A stretch of 64,000 nt of DNA from Trichobilharzia regenti (taxonomy: Eukaryota > Platyhelminthes > Trematoda > Strigeidida > Schistosomatidae). The position numbers and the translations under genes were made by a program. Shown one piece after another: positions 1-11,308 of this stretch (position 1 is its first letter; each line of letters opens with the position of its first letter). The notes under the pieces were generated by a model. That model worked only from the letters and a program-made list of their open reading frames with translations, made no database searches and was not told the origin of the DNA. Location of the stretch: NCBI GenBank assembly GCA_944472135.2, contig CALYDD020000434.1, forward strand, positions 84,840 through 148,839. Direction: 5' to 3'.

Positions 1-1454
1 GTCGAAATGGGTATCAAACCAGAGATCTCGATGAGAGGAGTCGAGGGATACCAAGAACAAAGAAAAAGGTAAAGGAATGTGGAAGTTACAGAGGGGACCT
101 CACAACTTTTACACAAATGATACGAGTGTGAGGCTTTTCGGTCAACATGGTGAAAATGATGGGAGAAGTTGTTTCGGATGGTTCATGGCAGAGATATTTG
201 AACAAAGAAGAAAAGGACTGAGTAAATCTGACATACTGGGGGTGAGATTAGGAGGAAAAATGGAAAGAGGTCTCGTGGAGGGAAGGCGAAGGGTGATGGC
301 GGGATAAACAGTGGCCTCGGCCTTACTAGATAGGCCAAGGGAAATTAAAAATAAGGACTGGTGGTGTCACTTTCACTAGATCGGAAAATCCTCTACGGAG
401 AACAAGGTACTTTTTCGATAAAGATAGCTGAAGGTACCAAAAACAAAATGGTATGGAATAGAAATGAACAAATAATTGGGATAAAATAGGTATTGAAAGA
501 TTCAGCTCGGCAAGCTGTGACTGATAATTACAATTTCAGAAAGTTAGAATGAGATGCAAAAGAAATAATAAGTGAAAATAGTGGGAATTCACTGTTTTTC
601 AGTCAGATACTGGAAGTTAACAAGCAAAAATAGTGATTTGAGGTAATTCCTTGGTAAAAGGTAAATGAAAGAACGGATTCGGGGACTGGTAACACCGTGC
701 TAAAAATAACGGTGAAAGAACTTTTAGTTCAGATGAAACTAACGGAAAAGCAAAATTCCAAAAGTCAGGCTTTGAGGTAGGTTCGGACTATCACTTAGTT
801 GCGACGACTGGAAATGAAAACTAAAGATTCTCTCTAATCAGCACTAAGTCAATGAAAATAAACCATTAAGAACAAAAATGACAGCTATTAACTGAGAATA
901 ATCCTCCTATTGGAATAATAAAGATTCTTAAAACGAGGCAACTTGAGTCAAAGGTAGCGTTCGTTGAAAAAAAGAAAAAACAGAATAACCGGTAAATAAC
1001 TACAGATATAGCGCCAAATAGATAACATCCAACGTAAAATTTCGAAAAATTGCACAGACTCACCGAACTGAGCATGATATATCCCATAAAATATACATCC
1101 AAAACCTGCAGAGGGGAGTATCAGTGAAAACAGAGTTTATACAATAATTTCAAGGCGTAAATGTATCTCAAATGTATTTCTATGTGAAGAATGTGAAAAT
1201 TTGGAAGTTTCTAGCAGATATTATATGTATAGAGCTTGTTTACGATATGAAAGAATTCAAACGCAAATGTAACGCAATCAATCACCTCGCACTCCGAGTT
1301 GGTCCCGAAAAATAAATCGCAAATTGGATAATCAATTCCGATGTTTCCCGTTGCCTTTCGTCTACGCGGAAAGAATACACTGGAAGTTGTGGGCATTAGA
1401 TCCTGCGTCAGTATACTTCGGAATATCCGTGCATACCAGCACCAGTCTAGTTTC
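1..1454. other. No recognisable gene; left flank
   Basis: The first 1.1 kb is noticeably purine-rich on the plus strand. It holds only short ORFs, such as 77-307 and 866-1102, without any family motif. I see no transposon protein, RNA gene or repeat that recurs in the window. The similarity to the right-hand satellite starts near 1455, so this is the sequence bordering that block. Confidence 0.5.
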
Positions 1455-1605
1455 TGCTCACGATGGATGATGGATGACCTACGGCTGAAGACAATACAAG
1501 GCGTATCTCGAGGATGGTTGTGTTAAATCTTGGACGATTGTTATGTTCTGCAATATTATCTGTCTGTTAAACATGATTGATTTCTCAATTATTCATAACT
1601 CTCAC

Positions 1606-1665
1606 CTATGTTGTCGTATTTCTGATACAACCTAATGCATGAAACTCTTGTGTTCTTTCTTCCTT
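1606..1665 (-). other. Possible 60-nt exon inside segment A
   Basis: On the minus strand a 60-nt stretch is preceded by CACCTATTTCAG and followed by GTGAGAG, which are good acceptor and donor matches. One reading frame is open across it, with 2 leading bases, 19 codons and 1 trailing base, and contains RVSCIRLYQKYDNI. The same sites occur in the A blocks near 46450-46505 and 62835-62890. It overlaps a 62-codon minus-strand ORF in another frame. No gene is recognised. It may be a captured exon of a host gene or chance. Confidence 0.25.
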
Positions 1666-2838
1666 CTGAAATAGGTGGATAGAGCCAACAATCTTGTCGG
1701 CTGACAGCTGGTATGACGTCGACAAGACTGTCTGATATTCCAACGTTTAAATAAATTGTAAGTAATCTTTTGTTTAGGTCGACATTTGGGGTGCTTTCGG
1801 ATGACAGCTCTCAAGAGCATCGAGGAACCTGAAGGTCGCGGTGGTGGTTGTTTTCACGTGGAAACTCCATCATCTCACCGATATGCACGTATATGATTCC
1901 TTTGGTAGCGCGAATAACGGGTGGTAATAATAATCTGGCTAATGTAAGTAACGCGTCTAAATCACGTGTTTCATTCCATAATTTAACTGTGGCGCATACA
2001 AGGCTGTATTAGTCAGTGTGAGAGATAGAGTTGATGCTTGGTTTATGAAAGTGCTTGTGAGGTGAAATTTGTGTGTTTTTTCGAATATGTTATGTATTTA
2101 AGATCAAAATAATTCTTCCTGTTTACTGTGGTAGAAGTGTGTTTTGTAAATGAGGATCACGGTTCATATAGTCCAACATACAAGTGTATACACGTAGATA
2201 TTTTCTCAAATTTAGGGTTCATTCATATAGTATATGTCATCTATAGTCACACAGTAGGCCCATTAAAATGTCTTTAGAAGGACCAAAATGTAAAAAATAA
2301 TTCAGCCACGGGCGTGAAGCCTTGGGCTAGGAATTTTCGGCTAATAATAGTAGAATGGCGAAGGCGTAAATAGCGTGTAGCGTGTTAGATAAATATGGAG
2401 TACACCAACTTTATTAAATCTATTAGATGGTTGGAGGTCATTGGGAAGAAGCCTTGGACCTAGGTGTCGTGCCAGTTGTCGCTCGTTAGCAAGGAGTATC
2501 TTTAATCACGAAGAAACTCGTATTATATGTGATAAAAATTTAGTGGTTTAAAAATAGACCTAACTGTGTTTCGAACTATATGTATGTATATATATCTGCA
2601 CGTAATTCATATGAGTGACAGCATTAATAATCATAATGTTTGCAAGGATAGTAGACGGTGTGAGTTTTATTTGTCCTTGCTCCTATAACTACTCAATAAC
2701 AATTACATTATAGAGTTAGCTTTCATTTAATGGAATTGTTGCAGTAATCCTGTCAGCAGTTTTGCAGTCCACACCAACTTGGTAAGAAGAAATTACAATT
2801 TGTCTGAACGGTATACATTGAAGCTGTTTGTAGTGTGT

Positions 2839-3204
2839 TCACTTGAGTGTACCTAGGGACATATGATCTCTTTTCCCGCCTTCCTTTTTGAATACACGAT
2901 CGCGGACGTCATGGAAGTAAGTCTTAGTAACCACTTTCACCTTATTCAGTGCACTGTAGCAGAAACCACCTAGAAATAATGACAACTGAAAGCAATATTT
3001 CCATGAAGCAACCTCACACGTAATCATTCCATTCAAGCTCCTTATTCTCAGGGATGGTTTTTCTGTTATTTCATACGAGGCAGAACCGTCTGGGAGCTTT
3101 TGCTTTCGAATAATATTCACCAATTCCTTCGAAGGTGGATCTATAATAAACCAAGGGTTAATCTCAGTCCCAAGCCATCGACGCACAAATGGAGGACTAA
3201 ACAA
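2839..3204 (-). CDS. Exon-like conserved ORF of the satellite (121 codons)
   Basis: I do not recognise this protein. The same 121-codon minus-strand ORF occurs in every complete segment B: 2839-3204, 47681-48046, 49806-50171, 51957-52322, 54108-54473, 56258-56623, 58408-58773 and 60545-60910, with only a few residue changes such as Y(F/L)HD, D(R)V/I and G(S/P)A. A hydrophobic stretch, SLFLGGFCYSAL, lies around residues 78-89. The open frame is preceded by a strong acceptor-like sequence (TATTTTCTTGTTTAG), and AATAAG followed by GTGAAAG near residue 92 could be a donor, so this may be an internal exon rather than a free ORF. Conservation between copies is explained by DNA-level homogenisation and does not by itself show coding. 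Confidence 0.3.
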   Translation of the reverse strand: MFSPPFVRRWLGTEINPWFIIDPPSKELVNIIRKQKLPDGSASYEITEKPSLRIRSLNGMITCEVASWKYCFQLSLFLGGFCYSALNKVKVVTKTYFHDVRDRVFKKEGGKRDHMSLGTLK

Positions 3205-3453
3205 GAAAATACTTCCACTCTACACTCAACAAATATAATTGAAACATGGATAATATTAAATTGAAAAGGATCACGCACCACAAAGACAAACAACCAACTA
3301 CACAGTGGTGGGTGTTGCATGAGGATGCTCAGGTACGTCATACACATAAGTGTAGGCTGGTCAATTTTGTAGGTGATGTGTGTGGCCGGTTAGGATGTTG
3401 TCTGTGTCAGTGTTTACTTTCCATTTCAGATGAGAGTGAATTGCACTATGGTA

Positions 3454-4038
3454 TGCAAAGTAGTGGTTGGTGATATTGACACTGACTAGCTTATGGAGGA
3501 AGATGAATATATTTATCCATGTGGCTGAATGTGATATTTTGATGATATCATGTGAGCTGCCTTTTTTCGGAAACTATGATTTGTTCTCCTCGAATAAATT
3601 GTCGATAATAATAATATTATATTCTCATTTTGTACATGTGGGACGCCAGTTTACAGCCATCATCAATATGATAAATTTCATATACGATTAGCAATCATAC
3701 TTCATTATAATGTTTTAATAAAATACACATTTTTTCCTACCTGTGTAGGACACACCAAATGTACAGGCTTGAATAAGCATTATTTAAATTTCATAAATTT
3801 GGTTTATGAATAAATTACATGGTTGCTGACGTTTTTGTCTTTGGTTTGTGGGAACAATATGATAACCATTCATTCAATGGAGCACATCATGAAATATAGA
3901 AATATTGACTTCGCTTTAACAAAAAAACCCAAGTAAGTTTTGGATGGATTACAAATACTTGGGAAAAATAAAGCTTGAATTAATTCCACAGTGTAACTTA
4001 GGTGTGTACAAATCCGAATCTCATTTTTGATTTATATC
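3454..4038. other. Non-coding spacer
   Basis: The first 80 bases still resemble the end of satellite segment C. The rest is AT-rich with no coherent ORF, RNA gene or repeat that I can identify. Confidence 0.5.
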
Positions 4039-4397
4039 TGTCAATGCAGTTGAAGATTGAACGATCAATTCATGGTTGTTTGCTCAAACCGAACTTCTCC
4101 AATTTTCGCGGAGGCATCAATACGACAGTCATCGTCTCATCGGTCGCTGTTCACAAAGAAGTCAGCAGTAAACCGTCAGAAGTAAAATTGTGATTTATTA
4201 TTGTAACATTTGTTCACAGACCTTAGTGTAATTATTTTTTATATGTTGGTGTTAGAATAAAGAATTCTCGAGCGGCCAATTGGTGTTTTGGTTTTTTCGT
4301 CCGTTATTACTAAGCGTTTCTGAGAAACTTCAAGGGACAGCGTGAGCCCGAGCGTAGCAAGAGCTGGGCATTGACGGTTTACGAGAGGTGGCTGACA
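4039..4397 (+). mobile_element. Solo LTR of the BEL/Pao family (same family as E1-E3)
   Basis: This 359-bp sequence begins TGTCAATG and ends GGCTGACA. It matches the LTRs at 9332-9681, 25529-25895, 29145-29475, 30022-30381 and 36298-36657. It is flanked by the 5-bp direct repeat ATATC (4034-4038 and 4398-4402), as expected of a target-site duplication. No internal region adjoins it, so it is a solo LTR left by LTR-LTR recombination. AATAAA is present in the LTR (AGAATAAAGAATTC, about 4255-4268). Confidence 0.93.
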
Positions 4398-4952
4398 ATA
4401 TCCAAATTGGGTAATAAGAAAGCTATTTTTACAGATACGATCAGTTATGTTATAAGTTACAACCGTGACGTTTTATTACAAATTGATACTTTTCCATTGG
4501 TATAAGAGTATATTCCACAAATGTAATCCAGGTTGCGTCGTGGGGAAAGTTAATTCGTTATTAACTAGGCAACTGAAAGATACGGGACCAATAATGTTTG
4601 CAGATCATTTGTCATTGTAAATGGTCAAACATCCACATTATTCATCCTCATTCAAAAAGTCAAATGGATGCTGAAATGGTGAGAGAAAAAAGAAGACAAA
4701 CAACAGCAACGCAAAAGAAAGCAACGGGAGTCTTTAAGGAGTGATGAATAACTATATACATATATATTCTGTCTAGTAACTATGGTTATTTTTGTTCATT
4801 AACTAACTAGTCCCGTTATGCTAACTTTTATATTATGTGTGAACTAATATTACTGTCCTGTGTAGAAATGTTTATCATCTAGTTCCAATAATATTAAAAT
4901 TTATAATTGTAGTTTGTTGTAACTACACGTTTAAAGAACTTAAAATATCTAT
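4398..4952. other. 3' flank of the minus-strand LINE
   Basis: This is AT-rich and without a coherent ORF. The part nearest 4952 lies directly after the LINE stop codon (minus strand) and is probably its 3' UTR. I cannot place the exact 3' end. AT dinucleotide runs occur near 4751-4768. Confidence 0.45.
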
Positions 4953-6338
4953 TTAGGGTGAAAAAGAAGGTGTAAGAGTCAGGCGCAAAAGTGCATTGTC
5001 ATCTTTGAGCAGTCTGGTGACTGAGGAGATGAACACTGGAAGTGTGTTTGCATCGCGCACATTAGCTGGTAGTCTATTCCAAATGACTGAAAACTTATTT
5101 AAGAAGAAGTTGTACCGCACGTAATTCTGACAATGCTCTATAGCAGCTAAGTTGTGATGATTTCTATGTTTGTAACTGATGACAGCGGTAGGTTTAGTTA
5201 TTGGCTCGGAGGAATGCAAGAGAAGATTAGTTAGCTTATAGTAAAAGATAAGGTTTAGCTTAAGACGTCTTTTCCAGAGTGGTTCTAAACTTATTCCGTC
5301 GCATCGCTCATCGTATTCCAAACCACTTTCCAAACCAAGAGTTCTTGAGGTAAACTTCCGTTGCACTCCCTTTAATTGAAGCTTTTCATTTTGTCTGAGT
5401 CCGCTAAGAATAAACGGGCAGTATTCTAAGATAGGTCGTACACATACTTTGTATAATAAAACCCTAGTTTCACAACAAAAGAAATTGCGTGTTATGCATC
5501 CTATCAGCATTCGTGTTTTACGTCTGGCATAATCAGTCTGTTCAGAGAACGTTAGGTTACTAGAGTATCTAATACCGAGATCTACGACTGAGTTGAGCTT
5601 AGCGAGTTTTCGCCCATTTATTTCAAGAGTTAGATCAAGGTTACTGTTGCCGATACAAATACAGCCGCATTTGTCAATGTTAAAGTTTAGACAGAATTCA
5701 GCACACCATGTTGCTAGACTGCTTAGTTCAAGATGCATTTTAGTAACCATATCGCATAATTCATGAGTGTAGCAGGAGTAGACGAATTTGAGGTCTTCAG
5801 CATATAGGAATGGTTTACCTGAGGTGAAGCACATGAAAATTCTGTTAATGTAGACTGTCAATAAAAGTGGTCCTAGGACACTACCATGCACAACAACACA
5901 TGAGATCTGCCTAGGATGAGACAATACAGATCCAACTTTGGTTATAATTACCCCGTTGCTAAGAAGTGAATTTAACCAGTTCAGTAATGGGTTACGAATT
6001 CCACAAGAGTACAGCTTCTCAAATAGAATACTGTGAGATACCATGTCAAATGCTCCAGATATATCGAAGTAGGGAACAACGACTAGCTTGCGTGCTTCGC
6101 GACTACTAGTGATTCAGTTGAAAAAGTCGAAGTGGGAAGTAACGGAGGATCTATTTTTGAGAAATCTGTGTTGAGACTTTGTAACAAGATCTTCCCTAAG
6201 TAGGTAGTCTGACAATTGATCTTTTACAACTTTCTCCATGATTCGTGAGGTAACTGAGGTTATATTTATGGGTCTGTAATTGCGAACGTTTGCCTTTTAA
6301 AGGTTTTGATGGAATCATCTTACACAGCCTCTAAATTA
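4953..6338 (-). pseudogene. LINE ORF2 fragment: reverse transcriptase and C-terminus
   Basis: The minus-strand frame 6044-4953 (363 codons) and its interrupted upstream extension to about 6338 read as a CR1/Jockey-type reverse transcriptase. The order is MIPSKPLKG..NVRNYRPINITS (RT block 1-2, near 6240-6330), FDISGAFDMVSHS (block with the first catalytic Asp), GSVLGPLLLTVYIN, then LYAEDLKF in place of Y-A-D-D, and the LINE C-terminal region RTLGLESGLEYDERC..LEPLWKRRLKLNLIFYYKL. The second catalytic aspartate is replaced by glutamate, and stops and a frameshift occur near 6110 and 6300, so this copy is dead. It is in the right order and orientation to be the downstream part of the LINE whose endonuclease lies at 17379-18106 and 24463-24894; gypsy G2 lies between them. 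Confidence 0.85.
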
Positions 6339-6340
6339 TT

Positions 6341-6592
6341 CTCGCGTACCGAAAACAAAGCAAAAGCCAATAATTGATCGTCCAAACTTCGTGATATATT
6401 TCGGGACCAAAACAAACCGTCAGACGAACGCTTAGCTAGCTAGTGATCGTGCACGTGACACGACTGGGTAGCAAATGGCGGGGATGCTTGACCGGAAGCC
6501 TTCAGCTAAACAAGTCGACTTAAACAGTGGTGGTCAGCATCCAATGAGTGATTGCTGTGGTCAATAATTTTGGGGAATTATTTACCGCTACA
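6341..6592 (-). mobile_element. Probable 3' LTR remnant of gypsy G2
   Basis: On the minus strand a polypurine tract (G8 then AATT, 6597-6610) is followed by TGTAGCGG at 6592. This parallels G1, where a G5 tract plus AATTA precedes the LTR start TGTAGTACC. The stretch down to the LINE at about 6340 should therefore be the G2 3' LTR. I find no second LTR in the window for comparison and no clear CA end, so the limits are approximate. Confidence 0.45.
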
Positions 6593-6608
6593 GCTCAATT
6601 CCCCCCCC

Positions 6609-7088
6609 TAGTGGGGTCGTGAGGACCCTAAGACAGAACCAGCCGGAAGTAAAAAAACTCGATGGTTTTCTTTAGGGTGAAAAAATCTTCCGAGCCGCTT
6701 GGTCGTATGCCTACTGGTTTGTCTGCCTATGCTAATAGGGTGTTTGTACATAGCTTCCCTGTTGTTGTTCGTTGGATTTCGTGCTTCGTTTGTTTCCTGT
6801 CCAGTGCCCGTCGCACCTGGAAAAGAAAACAAGAACGCTAAAATCTATGCCGAGGAAAATGTACCAAATCAGCTTCTTTTTAAAAAATGATGTGCATTTA
6901 CTATACAGTAAAATAATGCTAAGTTCAGAACGTCGAAAAAAAATACATCTAATTAATTTTTTTGTATGTTACATGAACTGTTGAAAAATATGTTGTGTTC
7001 GGTGGTACTGTATATAAAAAAATTGATACATCTAAAAAAAAATAGTCAGTACCACAAACGAATGAGTTGCGTGAATCAAACGACTTCG
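6609..7088 (-). other. Non-coding 3' region of gypsy G2
   Basis: This lies between the G2 integrase stop codon and the polypurine tract. It is AT-rich with poly-A runs on the plus strand near 6935-7045. The small ORFs here are shadows. Confidence 0.5.
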
Positions 7089-8468
7089 TTAAGTCAAATA
7101 AGTGTGCAGATATTCTGGGAACCTTACGATGCGTCCAGAATGGGTTTCCTTGGGAGACTCGATAGAAAGTTCGGTAGCTGTCGCTGTGCCAGTGACTTCA
7201 TCGATGTCTACACGATCTTCTGTTACTTGTGGATTTTCGGGTACGTTGAGCTCTATGCTAATAGGATTACCCTCCAAGTAAGCCGGTTTCAGGCGGTCAA
7301 TGCTGACGGTGTCCTCGCGGCCGTTTTTGTCCAAGACAAAGAATTTATCAGAACGTTTGATTACTTTATAAGGTCCGTCGTATGGTGGTTCCAGGGGTCT
7401 GCGCACAGAGTCGCGACGAACAAATACATGTGAAGAAGTTTTCAAACACGGATGAACGAAAACATCAATGGACTGTGGACGTAGGGGAGCAGGTTTAACT
7501 GAACGCATTGCGTTTGTAAGCCTACTGTCGTATGAAGCGTGATATACCACTGGTGGGAAGCTCGAGGGAGAAACAAATTCGCCAGGCAGTCGCAGTGTCG
7601 TGTCATATACTAGCTCGGCGCTAGTACAACCAGCATCGGTTTTCAGGGCGTTTCGTATCCCTAGGAGAAATAACGGAAGGGATTCAGTCCAATGGGTGGT
7701 GTTTGCAGCTGACAGACCAGCTTTCAGCTGTCTGTGTAGACGTTCTACCATACCATTAGCTTGAGGATGGTAGGCTGTTGTTCGAAATCGCATGCAACCT
7801 ATGATTTTAGTCAGGGCAAAGAATAAGCCACTTTCGAATGGCCGCCCGCGATCAGTTGTTATGGAAGATGGGCATCCAAAGTTTGCGATCCATCTTTCTA
7901 CGAAGACGCGTGTGACTGTTTCAGAAGATACGTCCTTGAGGGTTACTGCTTCCGGCCATCGTGTGAATCGATCGATACAAGTTAAAATATAGGTATATCC
8001 ATGGGATTCAGGAAGGGGTCCAACCAAATCTACATGGACGTGTTCAAAACGAGCGTCAGGGAGAAGAAAGGTGCCAAGTGGGCTTTTGGTGTGTCTTATC
8101 ACCTCGCACTTTTGACAAGCTAAGCACGTGTGTGCCCATTCCCTTACTTCTTTATTAATGCCAGGCCAACAAAACTGACTAGTTACGAGCTTGACAGTAG
8201 TTCGAATACCTGGGTGAGATAAGCCATGCAACGTATTGAAGACGTTACGGCGATAACTTTTAGGCACGATGGGGGGAGGAGTACTCGTGGAAATGTCGCA
8301 TAGAATAGTATCTCTTCCCATACCTAAGGGTTTCTCAGCTAATTGTAGAGTTGTTTTCGACAACTCGTGTTGAAGCTCGGTATCTTCTTTTTGAAGACGA
8401 GCCAGTTTTACAAGGTCTATGCCGTCGATTTGGGTGAGGGAACAGATGCGCGACAAGGCATCTTCCAC
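7089..8468 (-). CDS. Gypsy G2 pol fragment: integrase
   Basis: This 459-codon minus-strand frame is the integrase end of a Ty3/gypsy polyprotein. It shows the HHCC zinc-binding domain (LHGLSHPGIRTT ... CLACQKC, residues about 84-122), then a DDE core with VHVDLVGPLP (about 147), TTDRGRPFES (about 205) and YHPQANGMVERLHRQLK (about 235-251). A C-terminal domain follows with RRPLEPPYDGPYKVIKR, typical of gypsy integrases, ending near EYLHTYLT. It is closely related to, but clearly distinct from, the G1 integrase at 19804-21489. The frame is intact here, but an in-frame stop at about 8481 separates it from RNase H. It would insert element cDNA into host DNA; the element as a whole is dead. Confidence 0.9.
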   Translation of the reverse strand: MEDALSRICSLTQIDGIDLVKLARLQKEDTELQHELSKTTLQLAEKPLGMGRDTILCDISTSTPPPIVPKSYRRNVFNTLHGLSHPGIRTTVKLVTSQFCWPGINKEVREWAHTCLACQKCEVIRHTKSPLGTFLLPDARFEHVHVDLVGPLPESHGYTYILTCIDRFTRWPEAVTLKDVSSETVTRVFVERWIANFGCPSSITTDRGRPFESGLFFALTKIIGCMRFRTTAYHPQANGMVERLHRQLKAGLSAANTTHWTESLPLFLLGIRNALKTDAGCTSAELVYDTTLRLPGEFVSPSSFPPVVYHASYDSRLTNAMRSVKPAPLRPQSIDVFVHPCLKTSSHVFVRRDSVRRPLEPPYDGPYKVIKRSDKFFVLDKNGREDTVSIDRLKPAYLEGNPISIELNVPENPQVTEDRVDIDEVTGTATATELSIESPKETHSGRIVRFPEYLHTYLT

Positions 8469-9330
8469 AGTGTTGCTTACTCAGGATACATGGCGAATAT
8501 CTGATGTAAACTGTGAAACATAATCCAGTTGTCGTGATTCCCTAGATGAATACTTATCTGAAGGTGAGTTCAGAGAGTACGTCAGAGGTTTGTTGTCAGT
8601 GAAAATTATGAATTCACGACCTTCCACTGAATGTCTAAATTGTCGTATGGCACAGTACATAGCCAGATGTTCTCTGCCGAATGTGCTGTGCTTCGTTTCA
8701 GCTAATTAAATGCAACTGAACAAAAAGGCGATTGGTTGCCACTCTAGCTGTTGTAGAACTGCGCCGATTGCAGTGTTTGATGCATCAACCGATATACTTA
8801 ACGGTGCCGTTGGATCCTGATACATCAGAAGTGTGGCATTTGCAATAGCTTTTTTAATCTGGGTAAAAGAATTTCGAGCAGACGCGTCGAGTTCTATGGA
8901 CTTGTTATTCCCTCGAAGGAGGTCTGTCAATGGCTGAATCAGAGAGGCACAGTTGGGAATAAAGCGTTAAAAGTGCGGAGACTTTTCACCGTCTGTGGCT
9001 TTGGAAAGTTCAGTATAGCCTCGACCTTGCAGTCAATCGTGTGACCCAGAAAGTCGAGTGAGTCAACACCGATTTGACACTTTCGAATATTGATGGTAAC
9101 ACCATGTCGGCGTAACCTTTCAAATGTCAAGTCCAAGTGCCTAAGGTAAGTTTCCTTGTCTGGACTGGCAATGAGGCAGTCGTCTAAGTACGCGTATACA
9201 AAGTAGAGACCGCGAAATACTTCGTCAATGAAGCGTTGGAATAATTGTACTGCATTCCGGAGACCAAATGACATACGTAGAAATTCGAAAAGCCCGAAAG
9301 GCGTAATGATAGCCGTTTTCGGGATATCTT
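8469..9330 (-). pseudogene. Gypsy G2 pol fragment: RNase H and RT, frameshifted
   Basis: The minus strand contains the RT part (9358-8939: [19 protein letters not shown], then [11 protein letters not shown] with the Y-L-D-D catalytic box) and the RNase H part (8930-8706: [15 protein letters not shown]; 8700-8580: FGREHLAMYCAIRQFRHS..FTDNKPLTYSL). A frameshift near 8935-8940 separates RT from RNase H, and stops occur at about 8706 and 8481. Near 9330 the RT is cut by the LTR of E1. The stretch 8572-9330 recurs almost unchanged at 16004-16762, including the same lesions. Confidence 0.88.
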
Positions 9331-9331
9331 T

Positions 9332-9681
9332 TGTCAGCCACGTCTCGTGAACCGTCAATGCCCAGCTCTTGCTACGCTCGGGCTCACTCTGTTCCTTGAA
9401 GTTTCTCAGAAACGCTTAGTAATAACGGACGAAAAAACCAAAACACCAATTGGCGACTCGAGTATTCTTTATGGTTACACCAACATATATACACTAAGGT
9501 CTGTGAACAAATATTACAATGATAAATCACAATGTTACTTCTGACGGTATTGTCCTGACTTCTTTCTGAACAGCGACCGATTAGACGATGACTGTCTTAC
9601 TGATGCCTCCACGAGAATTGGGGAAGTTGGTTTTGAGCAAACAACCGTGAATTGATCGTTCAATCTTCAACTGCATTGACG
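9332..9681 (-). repeat. 3' LTR of BEL/Pao E1
   Basis: This is the reverse complement of the 4039-4397 LTR family. It reads TGTCAGCC at the left and ends CTGCATTGACG at the right, where the family has CTGCATTGACA. It abuts gypsy G2 RT sequence at 9330. On the minus strand it is preceded by the family polypurine tract GCCGGGGAG. Confidence 0.92.
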
Positions 9682-10817
9682 CTCCCCGGCTTCCCTTTTT
9701 ACCATCACGACCAATACACGTTGACTTGGATGCCGTTGCGAGAACCTGGGTCACATGGACAGAGCTGAAATGGAAAACAAACAGAAAAGCCAACGCACCA
9801 CAAGCATACTCACAGCACAATCTCACACATCAATGACGACCTGCGCCTTCCAGTTAAAGGCATCCTCGTGACACATCCTCTTACAACACAATCGCCACTT
9901 GCTAGAATGACTCTTGCAGAATGCAACGTGACCATAGCAGCACCTCACAATACTCTACGCTCATCCTCTTATCTACTCACTACCAACGATCACTGAAATC
10001 GCTTGTCACTCATTCTGCCTCAATTCTAGTAACGGTGACGTATGCGAGCCTCAGTCGTTTACACTCTTTCTCCCCGGCGTGTGGGACCACAGCTAACAAT
10101 TATCTCCGTGTGCATTTCATTCTCAACAATAGCCCCCCCGGCGTATATGACCCATCTGCTGTCCTTAACATCAATCAATTCATTCACGGATGTAGAAGAC
10201 AAGAAACAACTTCAGAAGTAATCACGACGAAAATTTTAACAAAATTATGCAATAAAAACAAGGCACGAAAACAACAAGTAAACACAATGAATCCAAAAAC
10301 ACCAATAGATATGACACCACAGATATATACAAACAGTACACACGAACTCGCAGATCGTGTCTCGATGGAATTCCTTTGAAGAATCGCAGGACTTACACCA
10401 GTACGCCTACAACCCTTCATAGGTTGACGATTGTAATTTGTGGAATGTCCGGACACAAACAAGATTAACCAACAATTACAATAATTGGAACTCACACAAT
10501 TATTTAACACAAACATATGTACAATCAACACATCAAATGTTGTGGATTCTGGCACGACAAACTACCCTTGAAGAACTGTAGGACTTACAGCAGTACGCCT
10601 ACATTCCTTCTCAGGTTGATGATCCAAGTGGAAGTCGTCCGGACACAAACAGAATTACCAACAGCTAGATGACAGATGATATCAATTCAGTATATACAAT
10701 ATGAACATATGTACAAAATCACACACCGAGCACATTGGACTGCTCATTGATGCGCTACCCTTTGAAGAATTGTAGGACTTACAGCAGTACGCCTACAACC
10801 CTTCTCAGGTTGACGCT
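9682..10817 (-). other. 3' UTR of E1
   Basis: This is about 1.1 kb of non-coding sequence between the pol stop and the 3' LTR, homologous in reverse to 27995-29144 (E2) and 35341-36297 (E3). It contains three copies of a 41-nt stem-loop at about 190-bp spacing and ACGCCGGGG polypurine-like motifs. The plus-strand ORF 9921-10379 is an antisense shadow. Confidence 0.85.
10378..10804 (-). ncRNA. Three repeated 41-nt RNA stem-loops in the E1 3' UTR
   Basis: Copies lie at 10764-10804, 10570-10610 and 10378-10418 on the minus strand. Each can form a stem of up to 13 pairs (arms of the type GAAGGGTTGTAGG and CCTACAATTCTTC) closed by a 15-nt loop CGTACTG(C/G)TGTAAGT. In the third copy the right arm is CCTGCGATTCTTC: two changes that both keep pairing through G-U. 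The matching copies in E2 and E3 also keep the stem. It is likely a cis-acting RNA element of this retrotransposon family (export, packaging, stability or splicing control); the function is unknown. Confidence 0.7.
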
Positions 10818-11308
10818 CTAGGTTGGAAAATCGTCTAGTGTTTCATCCTCCGACTCTCGACTCTCAGCACCTTCCAGTAGACACAGTTTTCTAATATCTC
10901 GCACCAACATGCCACAACTTGTTCTCACCTCAACCGTCCTCACCAATCCATCACCACTACAGATCAGCCTTACTACCACTCCCAAAGGCCACCTACCTGT
11001 GGCACATTTATCTGCTACTAATACTATGTCACCAACCTTTAAGTTTCGGCACAACTTTTTCCACTTGTCTCTGGTTTGCAGTGTTAGAACATACTCCTTT
11101 AACCATCTTTTCCAAAATATATCTTTCATGTGCCTGGCTTGTTTCCATCTTTTAATCGTAGGTATTCCTTCCCCGCTTGCGTCCTCTATGCCAGGGTTGC
11201 CTCTCAATAACAATAATTTGTTTGGGGTTAACACATCAAAATCCTTGACGTCGTCCCTCACAGGTGATAACGGCCGGTCATTTAATATTCGTTCAGCTTC
11301 ACAAAAAA
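10818..11308 (-). pseudogene. E1 pol C-terminus, out of frame with the rest
   Basis: The minus-strand frame from about 11308 to 10818 continues the BEL polyprotein after integrase: CEAERILNDRPLSPVRDD, then VLTPNKLLLLRGNPG and KWKKLCRNLKVGDIVLVAD. This is the conserved region after the BEL/Pao integrase core. It ends ..DETLDDFPT. It lies one frame away from the main pol ORF, and the shift falls in a run of six A (plus strand 11303-11308). It would otherwise be the last 160 or so residues of pol. The ending DDFPT and the sequence just after it are shared with E2 and E3. Confidence 0.85.

Larger units (their letters stand above)
1455..3453 (+). repeat. Satellite-related block, segments A+B (copy 1)
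   Basis: From about 1455 the sequence matches 46297-48287 almost base for base, and 62708-64000 in part. Segment A is 1455-2398. Segment B is 2399-3453 and begins with the AGTACACCAAC motif that starts each tandem unit on the right. After B this copy skips about 400 bp of segment C, resumes at ATGGTATGC, and loses similarity near 3540. It carries the same minus-strand ORFs as the other copies. Confidence 0.9.

Noticed and set aside
4461..4480. Possible spliced-leader RNA gene (AACCGTGACGTTTTA)
   Set aside because: It resembles the start of the schistosome spliced leader only loosely, and there is no ATG/GTAAGT donor or Sm site in place.
9921..10379. 152-codon plus-strand ORF
   Set aside because: It lies antisense to the non-coding 3' UTR of E1. 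The corresponding E2 and E3 copies do not keep it as one ORF.
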